Assembly (NCBI RefSeq): GCF_001428845.1
Contig: NZ_LMIU01000028.1
Location: 124,001 to 188,000 of the forward strand
From: Achromobacter sp. Root83
GTDB taxonomy: Bacteria; Pseudomonadota; Gammaproteobacteria; Burkholderiales; Burkholderiaceae_B
Direction: 5' to 3'
Length of the DNA stretch: 64,000 nucleotides
Shown: positions 43,903 through 54,207 of the stretch, piece after piece
Layout of the letters: each line of letters opens with the position of its first letter
Position numbering within the stretch: position 1 is the first letter of the stretch
Notes under the pieces: generated by a model
Seen by the model: the letters and a program-made list of their open reading frames with translations, nothing else
Told to the model about the DNA's origin: nothing
The model's database searches: none
Made by a program: the position numbers and the translations under genes

Positions 43903-45558
43903 TCACGCGTCCTGAAGCGCCAGCGGACGGCCGCCGATGACGGTGCCCAGCACCTTCAGGTCTTTCAGGTCCTGCGCCGGCGCGGCCGCCGGATCGTCCT
44001 GCAGCACGCAGAAGTCTGCATGCTTGCCGACTTCGATGGAGCCCACCAGGTGGTCCATGTGCAGCGTGTAGGCGGCGCCCAGGGTGATGGCGTGCAGCGC
44101 CGCATCGACGCCGATGCGTTCGGATTCGCCCAGCACGCGGCCCGACGAGGTCTGCCGGTTCACCGCGCACCAGGCCGTGAACAAGGGCCCCAGCGGCGTG
44201 ATGGGCGCGTCGGAATGGATCGCGAACGGCACCCCCGCGCGCGCGGCCGACGCGCAGGCATCCATGCGGTTCGCCCGGTCGGGGCCCATGGTCAGCGCGT
44301 AGTGCGCGTCGCCCCAATAGAAGATGTGGTTGGCGAACAGGTTCACGCACATGCCCAGGCTGGCCATGCGCCTGAATTGCGCCGCGTCCGCCATCTGGCA
44401 ATGCTGCAGCGTGTGGCGATGGTCCCGGCGCGGCGTGCGCCGTAGCGCCCGGTCCACGGCGTCGATGGCAAGCTGCGTGGCCTCGTCGCCGTTGGTATGG
44501 ATATGCAGTTGCACGCCCGCGTCGTGATAGGTCTGCACCATCGTGTCCAGCTCGGCCGGCGCGATGACCCAGATGCCGTTGGGCGCGCCGTTGTAGTAGC
44601 CCGGCCAGCGCACCCGCGCGGTGAAGCCCTGGATAGATCCATCGACCACCAGCTTCACCATGCCCAGGCGCAGCTTGTCGTGATTGAGGCGCCTGGCGGC
44701 TTCCAGCTTCTCCAGGCAGCGCGCCGGGTCGCCGGCGTAGGTCAGCGCCGACGCGGCGGGCACGATCCTGACCGGGAAGTCCGGCTCGGCCGTCACGCGC
44801 GCCAGCGTTGCCAGCCCCTCGTCGCCCAGTTCATTGACCAGATCCGTGGCGGTCGTCACCCCGGCCCACTGGGCCACCTTGCCGAACATCCGCAGGCCCT
44901 CTTCCGTCATGCCCACCGTGCGGAACGGACTGCCGATCAGCCGCATGACCGGAAACATGGCGGCGAACTCACAGAGTTCCCCGCTGGGCCGCCCGTCCGC
45001 CAGGCGGCTGATCCCTTCGATATCGGTATCGCGGTCGATGCCCGCCTGCGCCAGCATGGGCGTGTTCACATTCATCAGGTGCATGCTGGCGTGCATCACC
45101 ACGATGGCCCTGTCCGCAGACACGGCGTCCAGGTCACGGATGGTCATGCGGTCCCCGCCGAAGAAGATCGGGTCGAAGCCCCAGCCGATCAGCGTCTCGC
45201 CCGGCGCCAGCGCCCGCTCGAAATCGCGCAGCCTGCCTGCCACGTCTTCAAAGCGCTTCAGGCCCGGCCACAGCCGGCCGTCGGGTCCGCGGCGGTCGTA
45301 GAAGCCCACGTAGACGAACTTCCACATGCCGCCTTCGGGCAGATGGCAGTGCCCTTCCACCAGGCCCGGCATCAGCACCTGGTCCGCGTAGCGCTCGTCG
45401 ACCGTGGCCGGCCCCCATCCGGCCAGATCCTCCTTGCTGCCCACCCCCAGGATGCGGCCGTCGCGCACGGCGACGTGGGTCGCCCGCGGCTGCGCGGGGT
45501 TCATGGTGAGGATGGTTCGCGCTGCATAGATGGTCGTCGGGGCTGCGGGCTGAAGCAT
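43903..45558 (-). CDS. Amidohydrolase, YtcJ-like metal-dependent hydrolase
   Basis: 551 residues of the amidohydrolase superfamily, YtcJ/exoenzyme-regulatory-like group. Metal-binding elements are GLVEGHCHLPEGG, LHIHTNGDEA, TLQHCQMAD and IHSDAPITPLGP. The substrate is unknown; family members act on amides, carbamates or related compounds. The ATG at 45558 follows AAGGA. It lies directly behind the Dpp-type transporter genes (27 bp), so it probably hydrolyses what that transporter imports, and directly before the CobW GTPase gene. Confidence 0.82.
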   Translation of the reverse strand: MLQPAAPTTIYAARTILTMNPAQPRATHVAVRDGRILGVGSKEDLAGWGPATVDERYADQVLMPGLVEGHCHLPEGGMWKFVYVGFYDRRGPDGRLWPGLKRFEDVAGRLRDFERALAPGETLIGWGFDPIFFGGDRMTIRDLDAVSADRAIVVMHASMHLMNVNTPMLAQAGIDRDTDIEGISRLADGRPSGELCEFAAMFPVMRLIGSPFRTVGMTEEGLRMFGKVAQWAGVTTATDLVNELGDEGLATLARVTAEPDFPVRIVPAASALTYAGDPARCLEKLEAARRLNHDKLRLGMVKLVVDGSIQGFTARVRWPGYYNGAPNGIWVIAPAELDTMVQTYHDAGVQLHIHTNGDEATQLAIDAVDRALRRTPRRDHRHTLQHCQMADAAQFRRMASLGMCVNLFANHIFYWGDAHYALTMGPDRANRMDACASAARAGVPFAIHSDAPITPLGPLFTAWCAVNRQTSSGRVLGESERIGVDAALHAITLGAAYTLHMDHLVGSIEVGKHADFCVLQDDPAAAPAQDLKDLKVLGTVIGGRPLALQDA

Positions 45559-45584
45559 CGGGCTGTCCTTGGAAGTTGACGGGT

Positions 45585-46607
45585 TCACTCCTGCAGCGGC
45601 GATACCGCCACGCCGTCGCGGGATTCGACAAAATGGCAGGCGACGTGATGGGCGGGCGCCACCTCCCGCAGCGCGGGCTCCTGCGTGGCGCACACCGGCC
45701 GCGCCACCGGACAGCGTCCGGCAAAGCGGCAGCCCGGCGGCGGATTCACCGGACTGGGCGGATCGCCCGTCAGCTTGACCCGGCGCGCCGCCCTGTCGCG
45801 GCCGCCTTTCACCGTGGGCACGGCGGACATCAGCGCCACGCTGTAGGGATGCAGCGGGCGGGAAAAAAAGGCGCGCCGCGAGGCCCGCTCGATGATCTTG
45901 CCCAGGTACATGACCGCGATGTCGTCGCAGATGTGCTCCACCACCGCCATGTCGTGCGAGATGAACAGAAACGACTGCCCCTGTTCGCGCTGGATCCGCC
46001 GCAGCAGATTGAGGATCTGCGCGCGGATGGCGATGTCCAGCGCCGATACGGGCTCGTCGCAGACGATCAGGTCCGGCGCGCTGGCCAGCGCCCGCGCGAT
46101 GTTCAGCCGCTGCCGCTGGCCGCCCGAAAACTGGTGCGGAAAGAGCTGGCGCTGTTCGGGCCGCAGGCCCACCAGCTCGAACATCAGGGCCACGCGCGCC
46201 TCGCGCCCGCCGGGGGGATCGATGCACATCAGGTCCAGCGGCGTGCGCACGATTTCCTCTGCGCGCTGGCGCGGGTTGAGCGACGAATACGGATCCTGGA
46301 AGACAAGCTGCAGGTGCCGCCGCATCCGCCGCAATGGCGCGCCGCGCATGGCGGTCAGGTCCTTGCCGTCGAAATGGATGCTGCCGCCGGTGGGGTCGGC
46401 CAGGCGCAGCACGGACAGCGCCGTGGTGGTCTTGCCCGAGCCGGACTCGCCCACGATGGCCAGCGTGCGCCCGCGCTCCAGGTCGAACGACACGCCATCC
46501 ACCGCCCGCACGACCAAGGGCGCGCCATCGCGCCCGCGGCCTCCGATCGGGAAGTGCACCGCCAGGTCGCGCACCGACAGCAGGGAAGACGACTGTGCAT
46601 GCGTCAT
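45585..46607 (-). CDS. Dpp/Opp-type ABC transporter ATP-binding protein (DppF-like)
   Basis: 340 residues: Walker A GESGSGKTT, FQDPYSSLNPRQ, signature FSGGQRQR, Walker B LIVCDEPVSALD and switch FLFISHDMAVVEH, then the oligopeptide-transporter C-terminal extension with PPGCRFAGRCPVARPVC, whose Cys residues may bind an iron-sulfur cluster as in other DppD/F proteins. It overlaps the DppD-like gene by 4 bp. Confidence 0.9.
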   Translation of the reverse strand: MTHAQSSSLLSVRDLAVHFPIGGRGRDGAPLVVRAVDGVSFDLERGRTLAIVGESGSGKTTTALSVLRLADPTGGSIHFDGKDLTAMRGAPLRRMRRHLQLVFQDPYSSLNPRQRAEEIVRTPLDLMCIDPPGGREARVALMFELVGLRPEQRQLFPHQFSGGQRQRLNIARALASAPDLIVCDEPVSALDIAIRAQILNLLRRIQREQGQSFLFISHDMAVVEHICDDIAVMYLGKIIERASRRAFFSRPLHPYSVALMSAVPTVKGGRDRAARRVKLTGDPPSPVNPPPGCRFAGRCPVARPVCATQEPALREVAPAHHVACHFVESRDGVAVSPLQE

Positions 46608-47605
46608 CGCTGCGCCTCCGGATAGAGCCAACAGGCCACGCCCTGGCCGTCGTCCATGCGCGTCACGGGCGGAAACGCGTCGCGGCAGCGCGCCATGGCG
46701 TGTTTGCAGCGGTCCTGGAAAGGACAGCCTTCGCCGCGTTCCCACACCGAGGGCACCACGCCGGGAATTTCCGGCAGGTCCGGCCGCGCGTCGCCGGGCG
46801 CCCGGTCCAGTTCCGGCAGGCAGGCGATCAGTCCCTGGGTGTAGGGATGCAGCGGATGCGCCAGGATCTGGCCGACGCTGCCCTGCTCCACCACCCGGCC
46901 GCCATACATGACCACCACGCGGTCCGCCATCTCGGACACCGCACCCATGTCGTGCGTGATGAGCAGCACGGCGGTGCCGCGGCGCGCCTGCTGCTCGCGC
47001 AACAGGTCGAAGATCTGCGCCTGCACCGTCACGTCCAGCGCCGTGGTCGGCTCGTCGGCGATCAGCACGTCCGGGTCGCAAGCCAGCGCAATCGCGATCA
47101 TGACGCGCTGCCTCATGCCGCCGGACATCTGGTGCGGGTAGTCGTCCACGCGGCGCTCGGGCAGCGGGATGCCCACTGACTTCAGCATGTCGATGGCGCG
47201 CTCGCGCGCCTGGACCTTGTTCAGGCCCTGGTGCAGGCGCAAGGGCTCGGCGATCTGCTCGCCCACCGAATACACCGGATTGAGCGCGGTCATGGGTTCC
47301 TGGAAGATCATGGAAATATTGTTGCCCCGCACCTGGCGCATCGTTTCGTCGTCGTGGGAGGCCAGGTCGGCGCCGCGCAGCCGCACGCTGCCGGCCCCGA
47401 TGCGCGCCAGCGGCGGGATCAGCCGCATGATGGCCAGCGCCGTCATGCTCTTGCCGCATCCGGATTCGCCCACCAGGCACAGCGTTTCGCCGGGGCGCAG
47501 GTCAAAGCTCACATCGCTTAGCACCTCCGCCGCGCGTCCCCGCGTTCGGAATTCCAGGCTCAGGCCATCGACCTCCAGTACCGGCAACCGGTCGGGCGCG
47601 TTCAT
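46604..47605 (-). CDS. Dpp/Opp-type ABC transporter ATP-binding protein (DppD-like)
   Basis: 333 residues with Walker [22 protein letters not shown], signature MSGGMRQR, Walker [13 protein letters not shown] and switch [12 protein letters not shown]. The C-terminal extension contains [15 protein letters not shown], the Cys pattern of this subfamily. It forms a heterodimer with the preceding DppF-like protein. The ATG at 47605 overlaps the permease stop by 4 bp. Confidence 0.9.
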   Translation of the reverse strand: MNAPDRLPVLEVDGLSLEFRTRGRAAEVLSDVSFDLRPGETLCLVGESGCGKSMTALAIMRLIPPLARIGAGSVRLRGADLASHDDETMRQVRGNNISMIFQEPMTALNPVYSVGEQIAEPLRLHQGLNKVQARERAIDMLKSVGIPLPERRVDDYPHQMSGGMRQRVMIAIALACDPDVLIADEPTTALDVTVQAQIFDLLREQQARRGTAVLLITHDMGAVSEMADRVVVMYGGRVVEQGSVGQILAHPLHPYTQGLIACLPELDRAPGDARPDLPEIPGVVPSVWERGEGCPFQDRCKHAMARCRDAFPPVTRMDDGQGVACWLYPEAQR

Positions 47606-48504
47606 GCCCGGCCCCGCGACGTGGGATTGAGCGCGTCGTTCAGGCCGTCGCCGATCAGGCTGACCGCCAGCACCGTCAGGAAGATGGCCGCGCCGGGCAA
47701 GGTCACGGCCCACCACGCGGTAAGGATGTAGGGGCGGTTGCTGCCGATCATCAGCCCCCAGCTCATCACGTTCGGATCGCCCAGCCCCAGGAACGACAGG
47801 CCGGCCTCGAACAGGATCGCGGTGCCGATGGCCAGGGTGGCGGACACGATCAGCGGCGCCAGCGCATTGGGCAGGATGACGCGCCAGATGATGCGCGCGT
47901 CACCCGCGCCGATCACCCGTTCCGCCAGCACGTATTCGCGGCGCTTGAGGCGCAGGAATTCCCCCCGGGCGAGCCGCGCCGTTCCCGTCCAGCTCACCAC
48001 GCCAATGGCCACCGCGATGGTCGCCAGGGACGGCGTGAAGAGCGTGACCAGCACCATCGCGAAGAGCAAGGTGGGCAGCACCTGGAAGAACTCGGTGATG
48101 CGCATCAGCGTTTCATCGACCCAGCCGCCGTAGTAGCCGGCCAGCGCGCCCACCGTCACGCCGATGGCCATGGACAGCACGGCGGCCACCACGCCCACCA
48201 GCAGGGTCGCGCGGCCGCCGTAGATCATGCCCGTCAAAACGTCGCGTCCCAGGTAGTCGGAGCCCAGCAGCAGCTCGCCCCCTGGCGGCTCCATCGGGGC
48301 GGCGGCGATCTCGAACGGGTCCGCGTCCATCGCCATCGGCCCAAAGATCGTCACCCCCAGAATCGCCGCCAGCAGCAGCATGCCGATCAGCGCGGTCGGG
48401 TTGCGCGCGAAGACCCGCAGCGCCTCGTAGGAGGGACGGGGCGGCGGCCGGCGCTGGGCCGCGTCCCGGGGCGCGCCGGGGATCGCGATGGGAGCTTCGC
48501 TCAT
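47602..48504 (-). CDS. Dpp/Opp-type ABC transporter permease (DppC-like)
   Basis: 300 residues: a short cytoplasmic N-terminus, the first span at about 38-57, then the five-span permease domain with the EAA loop (YVLAERVIGAGDARIIWRVI). The DppC/OppC N-terminal domain is present. Start and stop overlap its neighbours by 4 bp each, showing a tightly coupled operon. Confidence 0.9.
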   Translation of the reverse strand: MSEAPIAIPGAPRDAAQRRPPPRPSYEALRVFARNPTALIGMLLLAAILGVTIFGPMAMDADPFEIAAAPMEPPGGELLLGSDYLGRDVLTGMIYGGRATLLVGVVAAVLSMAIGVTVGALAGYYGGWVDETLMRITEFFQVLPTLLFAMVLVTLFTPSLATIAVAIGVVSWTGTARLARGEFLRLKRREYVLAERVIGAGDARIIWRVILPNALAPLIVSATLAIGTAILFEAGLSFLGLGDPNVMSWGLMIGSNRPYILTAWWAVTLPGAAIFLTVLAVSLIGDGLNDALNPTSRGRA

Positions 48505-49469
48505 GATGTCTTGATCCTGGGATCGATCAGCCGGTAGGCCAGATCGGTAAGCTGGTTCATCACCACGACCAGCAGCGATGCGAACAGCAGAATGCCGAGC
48601 AAGGTGGGGTAGTCGCGCCTGAGCACGGAGTCGAAGGCCAGGCGGCCCAGACCGGGCCAGTTGAAGACGGTCTCCACCAGGATGGCGCCGGCCAGCACAT
48701 TGCCGAACTGCAGCCCCAGCATCGTCACCACCGGCAGCACCCCGTTGCGCAGCGCATGCTTGTACAGCACCGTGCGCTCCGGCAGTCCCTTGGCGCGGGC
48801 CGTGCGGATGTAGTCGGCCGACAGCGCGTCCATGACGCTGGCGCGCGCCAGCCGGCTGTACTGCGCCAGGTACACGAAGGCCAGGGTGAACGCCGGCAGC
48901 ACCAGGTGGTGCAGCACGTCCAGCGCGCCTTCCCATCCGCCCTGCGGCCCGCCCGCCGACCGCATGTCGGACACCGGAAAGATCGGCCACGTCGAGGCGA
49001 ACAGGATGATCAGGATGATGCCGGTCCAGAACACGGGCGCGGAATAGCCCACGATGGACAGCAAGGTGATGCCCTGCGACAGCGGCCCGTTCGGCTTGCG
49101 CGCGGCCAGCGTTCCCAGCAGCGTGCCGATGATGAACGCGCTGAACACCGACGTCACCACCAGCAGCAGCGTGGCCGGCACGCGTTCCCAGATCAATTGG
49201 GCAACCGGCACATTGAAGAAGTACGAATGCCCCAGATCGCCGCGCAACACCTGCGACAGGTACAGCCCAAGCTGCGTCAGGAACGGCTTGTCCAGTCCGT
49301 ACTGGGCCCGAAGCTGCGCACGCAGGTCTTCGCTGATGCCGCCCATGGACCCCGCGATGGTCTCCACGGGGTCGCCCGGCGATATATGGATCAGCAGGAA
49401 GTTCAGCGTCACCACGGCCAGCAGCAGCAGCGCGGCGTAGGCAAGACGGCGCGAGAGATAGCGCAACAT
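48501..49469 (-). CDS. Dpp/Opp-type ABC transporter permease (DppB-like)
   Basis: 322 residues with six membrane spans, the DppB/OppB opening (MLRYLSRRLAYAALLLLAV, then ISPGDPVETIAG) and the EAA loop (DYIRTARAKGLPERTVLYKH). The ATG at 49469 is chosen by homologous start; it lies 11 bp after the binding-protein gene. Confidence 0.9.
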   Translation of the reverse strand: MLRYLSRRLAYAALLLLAVVTLNFLLIHISPGDPVETIAGSMGGISEDLRAQLRAQYGLDKPFLTQLGLYLSQVLRGDLGHSYFFNVPVAQLIWERVPATLLLVVTSVFSAFIIGTLLGTLAARKPNGPLSQGITLLSIVGYSAPVFWTGIILIILFASTWPIFPVSDMRSAGGPQGGWEGALDVLHHLVLPAFTLAFVYLAQYSRLARASVMDALSADYIRTARAKGLPERTVLYKHALRNGVLPVVTMLGLQFGNVLAGAILVETVFNWPGLGRLAFDSVLRRDYPTLLGILLFASLLVVVMNQLTDLAYRLIDPRIKTS

Positions 49470-49480
49470 GGCGGCTCCCG

Positions 49481-51058
49481 CTACTGCAGGTAGGTCTCGT
49501 CCAGCGGCGACAGCAGGCCCCATATTCCCGCCGGCAGCCCGTGCACCTTCTTGGACGACAGCGTGTGGTACGGGATGACCGTCAGGAAATCGATGGGAAC
49601 GTCTTCGGTGACCAGGCGCTGGAATTCGGCATACAGCGCGCGGCGCTTCTCCACGTCGGTCTCCACGCCCGCCTGCTCCAGCAGCGCGTCGACCTTGGGG
49701 TTCTTATAGGATTGCGTATTGGTCCAGATGATGTCGCGGATATTGCTCGACAGATAGGTGCGGTGCACGCCAATGACAGGGTCGCCCCAGTTGAAGACGA
49801 TATCGGTAGTGATGTCGAAGTCATGGCTGGCGATGCGCTTGGCCCAGGTCGGGAAGTCGGGCGACGCCCGCACCTGCACGGCGATGCCCACCTTTTTCAG
49901 CTGGCTGCGCAGGTATTCCGCCACGTTCTTTCCCTGCACATCGCTGCCCGGCATGTAGTCCACCGTGAGCGTCAGGCGTTCGCCCTTGCCGTCCTTCTTG
50001 AACCCGGCCTCTTCCAGCAATTGCTCGGACTTCTTCAAATCCAGCGGATACTTCTTCAGGTCCTGGGTGGCAAACGGGCTGGTGCCGACGATCGGACCGA
50101 ACGCCGGCGCGGCAAACCCCGCGTTCAGCGCCTTCGTGATGAAACCCTTGTCCGTCGCATAGGCGATCGCCTGGCGCACCCGCACGTCGTCCAGCGGCTT
50201 GCGCGCGGTGTTGAACGCCAGCCAGCTCAGCGCGCCGATGCCCTCGTAGCCCTTGCTGGTCATGACGATGGCCGGGTTGTCCTTGGCGCGGCGCAGGATG
50301 GTGGGCTCGGTCATGTACGGCAGCACGCCGATATCGCCGCGCTCCAGTCCGATCAGCAGGTTGGTCGCGTCCGGATTGATCTTCACCACGACGCGGTCCA
50401 GATAGGGCTTGCCCGGCAGAAAGAACTTGTCGAAGCGCTCCAGCACGACCTCCTGCCCGGGCTTGAACTCCTTGAACACGAACGGACCCGATCCCACCAC
50501 GTTGGCGGTGTTGCGGGGATGGTTCTTCAAGTCCTGCCCGTCGCCATAGATGTGCTTGGGCAACACGGGCATCAAGGCCGGCGACAACGCCAGCAGGATC
50601 GCCGGATGCGGCTTGCTCATGCGCAGTATCGCGGTGCGGGCGTCCGGCGTGTCGACCCGCTCGACGGGCGCGAACATGGTCTGGAACGGATGGTTCTGCT
50701 TGACCGCCATGATGGAAAACGCCACGTCCTCGGACGTCACCGGCTTGCCGTCGTGGAACACCGCGTCGCCGCGCAAGTGCAGCGTCAGCGACTTGCCGTC
50801 GGGTGCAAGCTCCCACGACTCGGCCAGGTAGGGATGCGGCTTCCAGTCCGCGTCGTACCGCAGCGGGCTGGCAAAAAGCTGCGAACTGGGCAGCGCGGTC
50901 GCGATGCCCGATTGCACCGCGCCATTCAGATGCCGCGGGACCTGCGTCGAACCGATCACCAGCGTGCCGCCCGTCTTGGGCGGATCCGCCGCCAGGGCGC
51001 CCCCCGCCATCGCAAACATCGACAGAATCGTGGCCAGGCCAAATCTTGCGCTGCGCAT
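49481..51058 (-). CDS. ABC transporter substrate-binding protein, family 5
   Basis: 525 residues with a Sec signal (about 1-23, cleaved after GGALA). Family 5 (peptide/nickel/opine) features are seen: GGTLVIGSTQVPRHLNGAV, WELAPDGKSLTLHLRGDAVF and VRVRQAIAYATDKG. It gives specificity to the DppBCDF-like transporter encoded behind it. The substrate is not evident; peptides, opines or amides that the linked amidohydrolase could cleave are all possible. AAGGGG precedes the ATG. Confidence 0.88.
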   Translation of the reverse strand: MRSARFGLATILSMFAMAGGALAADPPKTGGTLVIGSTQVPRHLNGAVQSGIATALPSSQLFASPLRYDADWKPHPYLAESWELAPDGKSLTLHLRGDAVFHDGKPVTSEDVAFSIMAVKQNHPFQTMFAPVERVDTPDARTAILRMSKPHPAILLALSPALMPVLPKHIYGDGQDLKNHPRNTANVVGSGPFVFKEFKPGQEVVLERFDKFFLPGKPYLDRVVVKINPDATNLLIGLERGDIGVLPYMTEPTILRRAKDNPAIVMTSKGYEGIGALSWLAFNTARKPLDDVRVRQAIAYATDKGFITKALNAGFAAPAFGPIVGTSPFATQDLKKYPLDLKKSEQLLEEAGFKKDGKGERLTLTVDYMPGSDVQGKNVAEYLRSQLKKVGIAVQVRASPDFPTWAKRIASHDFDITTDIVFNWGDPVIGVHRTYLSSNIRDIIWTNTQSYKNPKVDALLEQAGVETDVEKRRALYAEFQRLVTEDVPIDFLTVIPYHTLSSKKVHGLPAGIWGLLSPLDETYLQ

Positions 51059-51219
51059 GTTCTACCCCTTGATGTTGTGGCGCGAACCATTCACGGGATG
51101 GTTACGCCGGGCCTGTGCAAGGCTCTTTTCAGTGCGGACAGACCCTAGCGTAGCTACCCCCCGGGTCCAGCCTTAGTACCAAACCGCCGGACTTGCTGGT
51201 GCCAGGCGGCGGGAGCCGT

Positions 51220-52140
51220 TCAGCCCGCGAGCGCGCGCGCGTACAGCACCGCCACCGCGCAGCTATTGACGCGCGCGTCCATGGAATCGGACCGGCTGGT
51301 CAGCAGCACGGGCACGCGGGTGCCCAGCACCAGCCCCGCCGTACCCGCGCCCGCGAGCCAGGCGAGCTCCTTGTAGAGCATGTTGCCGGCCTCGATATCG
51401 GGCGTCAGCAGGATGTCCGCATCGCCCGCCACGCGCGACACGATGCCCTTCTGGTCCGCGGCCTCGCGCGAGATGGCGTTGTCGAAGGCCAGCGGGCCGT
51501 CGATCTCGCCGCCTCGGATCTGCTGCCGGTCGGCCATCTTGGACAGCGCCGCCGCATCCAGCGTGGCGGGCATGGCCGGGTTGACCGATTCGGTCGCGCA
51601 CAACACGGCCACCTTCGGCCGTTCGACGCCAAGCGCGCGCGCCAGGTCGATGGCGTTCTGCGCAATGTCGGCCTTTTCCTGCAGCGTGGGCGCGATGTTG
51701 ACGGCGGCATCCGTCAGGATGAACAGCTTGGGATACGCGGCCACCGCCATGACGAAGGCGTGGCTGATGCGCCGGCCCGTGCGCAAGCCGGATTCGCGCG
51801 CCACCACCGCCGACATGAAGTGGTCGGTGTGCAGGCTGCCCTTCATCAGCATGCGCACCGCGCCGTCCCGCGCCAGGGCGGCTGCGGCGCGCGCCGCCAA
51901 CAGTTCGTCGTCCGGGGTGTCGACGATCTCCATCGACCCCGGCCGCATCCCTTCCTGCGCCATCAGCGCCGCCAGCCTGGCCGACGGCCCGACCAGCACG
52001 GGTTCGATATAGCCCGCCTCGCTGGCCTGGGCGGCGGCGCGCAGGCTGGTGGAACACAGGGGATACGCCACCGCCGTGCGCAAACGCCCCGCCGCCAGCG
52101 CGGCCACGCGCAGCGGCTCGAACAAACGATCGAATGCCAT
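51220..52140 (-). CDS. pta: Phosphate acetyl/butyryltransferase
   Basis: 306 residues of the short phosphotransacetylase family, ending in TRSDSMDARVNSCAVAVLYA. Pta of this short type converts acetyl phosphate to acetyl-CoA. It lies 93 bp behind xsc on the same strand, the arrangement of sulfoacetaldehyde-degradation loci, so it most likely takes the acetyl phosphate made by Xsc. No acetate kinase gene is adjacent, in keeping with a direct route to acetyl-CoA. Confidence 0.85.
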   Translation of the reverse strand: MAFDRLFEPLRVAALAAGRLRTAVAYPLCSTSLRAAAQASEAGYIEPVLVGPSARLAALMAQEGMRPGSMEIVDTPDDELLAARAAAALARDGAVRMLMKGSLHTDHFMSAVVARESGLRTGRRISHAFVMAVAAYPKLFILTDAAVNIAPTLQEKADIAQNAIDLARALGVERPKVAVLCATESVNPAMPATLDAAALSKMADRQQIRGGEIDGPLAFDNAISREAADQKGIVSRVAGDADILLTPDIEAGNMLYKELAWLAGAGTAGLVLGTRVPVLLTSRSDSMDARVNSCAVAVLYARALAG

Positions 52141-52233
52141 GGTCTCGCTCCTGCCGCCGGCATGCCGGCCGTCCGCAAATTGGCCGGCGCGGGCAAGGGC
52201 TTCTTCATCCCCTGTCCGCGCCGGGCGCGCCGG

Positions 52234-54045
52234 TCAGCGTCCGACCGGCTCGATCGGCAGCGGCACCTCGCCGGCCTTGAACGGCTGGTTCACATGGTTC
52301 CGGTACTTGTCCAGGAAGCGCACCGGCTGCTTGAGCGCGTCGCGGCGGAACGGATCGCCCAACTCCTGGCTGACCATCATTTCCAGCACGGTGGTCTTGC
52401 CTTCCAGCTGCGCCTGGCAAGCCGCCTGCAAGGCCGCGCCGACCTGATCGGCATGCTCCACGCGTATGCCCTCCGCACCCATGGCGCGCGCCAGATCGGC
52501 AAAGCCCGGGTTCCTCAGGTTGCTGCCCACGAAGCGCCGGCCGTAGAAATCGACCTGGTTCTTTTTCTCGGCGCCCCATTGGCCGTTGTGGAACACCACC
52601 GCGGTCACGGGTATCTGCTCGCGCACGCAGGTCAGCAGCTCCTGGAAGCTCATGCACCACGCGCCGTCGCCCACATACGCCACGGCCGGGCGGTCGGGTC
52701 TGCCCAGCTTGGCCCCAATCAACGCCGGCAGCGCGTAGCCGCAATTGCCGAAGCTCATCGCGGCCAGCATGGAATTGGGTTCGTCGAAGCGCAGGTAGCT
52801 GTTGGACACCGAGCAGATGTTGCCGATGTCGGTCGACACCATGACGTGCTTGGGCATCGCGCGCTCCAGCTCGCGCAGCATGCGGCGCGGGTGCATGCGC
52901 CCGCCGCTGTGTTCGATGATGTCCAGGCTCCAGTCGTCGCGTTCATGCGACCACTCGTCCAGTTCCTTTTCCCATTCGGCCTTCTGCGCCGCGATCTCGC
53001 CCGCGCGCCCCTCCTTCGTGCGGACGCAGGCGACCTCGCGCGCCTGCAGCCGGGCCGTCAGCGCGGCGGCGGCGGGCTTGGCGTCGCCGCAGATGCCCAC
53101 CGACACCGGACGCACCAGGCCCAGCATGCGGTGGTCTGCGTCCACCTGGATGATGCGGGCGTTCTGCGGCCAGTAGTCCAGCCCGTGCTGCGGCAAGGTG
53201 CCGAAGGGGCCCAGCCGCGTGCCCAGCGCCAGCACCACGTCGGCCTGCGACAGCAGCTTCATGCCCGCCTTGGCCCCCTGGTAGCCCAGCGGGCCGCACC
53301 ACAGCGGATGGCTGGCCGGGAACGCGTCGTTGTGCAGATAGCTGGTCACCACGGGCGCGCCCAGCAGTTCGGCCAGCGCCACGCATTCGGCCTGGCCGTC
53401 CGAAAACAGCACGCCGCCGCCCGCCACGATGACCGGGAACTTGGCGTCCGCCAGCAGGCGCGCCGCCGCTTCCAGATCCTCTTCGGACCCCGGCCCGCGG
53501 CGGATCCGGCGCGGCTCCGGGATGGCCACGTCGATCTCGCCATAGAAATAGTCGCGCGGAATGTTGAGCTGCGACGGCCCGCGCTCGGCCATCGCATTGT
53601 CGAACGCCTTGGCCGTGAATTCCGCCATGCGGTCCGGCCGGTTCACGTGGGCCTGGTATTTGGTGATGCGCGAAAAGATGGGCAACTGCTCGGTTTCCTG
53701 GAAGCCGCCCAGGCCCATGCCGGACGTGCCGGTCTCGGGTGTGATCGCCACGACCGGGCTGTGCGCCCAATAGGCGGCGGCCACGCCGGTCACGAAATTG
53801 GTGATACCGGGCCCGTTCTGCGCAATGCACACGCCATGCCTGCCGGTCACGCGCGAATAGCCGTCGGCCATGTGCGCCGCGCCCTGCTCGTGCACCGTCG
53901 GCACAAAGCGGATGCCGGCCGCGGGAAACAGGTCCAGCGCATCCATGAAGGCCGAACCGACGATGCCGAAAACATCCTTGACGCCCTGCGCGACCAGCGT
54001 CTCGACAAACGCTTCGCTGGGGGTCATGTGTTGCTTGCTGCTCAT
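52234..54045 (-). CDS. xsc: Sulfoacetaldehyde acetyltransferase
   Basis: 603-residue thiamine-diphosphate enzyme that turns sulfoacetaldehyde plus phosphate into acetyl phosphate and sulfite. An N-terminal pyrimidine-binding domain (catalytic Glu in PTVHEQGAAHMADGYSRV), a central domain and a C-terminal diphosphate-binding domain with GDGAWCMSFQELLTC leading to FHNGQWGAEKKNQ can be seen. Long matches to the Xsc style (GNCGYALPALIGAKLGRPD) separate it from acetolactate synthase. The ATG at 54045 has CAGGAGAGAG upstream. pta follows, and an IclR gene is divergent. Confidence 0.9.
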   Translation of the reverse strand: MSSKQHMTPSEAFVETLVAQGVKDVFGIVGSAFMDALDLFPAAGIRFVPTVHEQGAAHMADGYSRVTGRHGVCIAQNGPGITNFVTGVAAAYWAHSPVVAITPETGTSGMGLGGFQETEQLPIFSRITKYQAHVNRPDRMAEFTAKAFDNAMAERGPSQLNIPRDYFYGEIDVAIPEPRRIRRGPGSEEDLEAAARLLADAKFPVIVAGGGVLFSDGQAECVALAELLGAPVVTSYLHNDAFPASHPLWCGPLGYQGAKAGMKLLSQADVVLALGTRLGPFGTLPQHGLDYWPQNARIIQVDADHRMLGLVRPVSVGICGDAKPAAAALTARLQAREVACVRTKEGRAGEIAAQKAEWEKELDEWSHERDDWSLDIIEHSGGRMHPRRMLRELERAMPKHVMVSTDIGNICSVSNSYLRFDEPNSMLAAMSFGNCGYALPALIGAKLGRPDRPAVAYVGDGAWCMSFQELLTCVREQIPVTAVVFHNGQWGAEKKNQVDFYGRRFVGSNLRNPGFADLARAMGAEGIRVEHADQVGAALQAACQAQLEGKTTVLEMMVSQELGDPFRRDALKQPVRFLDKYRNHVNQPFKAGEVPLPIEPVGR

Positions 54046-54207
54046 GGTCTCTCTCCTGGCGGGCCGGCGCTCGTCGGATTGCTTTATTGGCCGGTGTGCT
54101 CCGATACTGCGCCAGAAAACCCAAGCTTCCCACCCCACGGCGTTTCATTTTCTGCAAATTCTGTGCGAGGATGGGGAGCCGTCAGCCGAATCTTCAAATA
54201 TTGAAAG

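Noticed and set aside
51193-54204. 1003-codon plus-strand frame opposite pta and xsc
   Set aside because: Antisense shadow of two well-recognised enzymes; Arg/His/Ala-rich with no domain.
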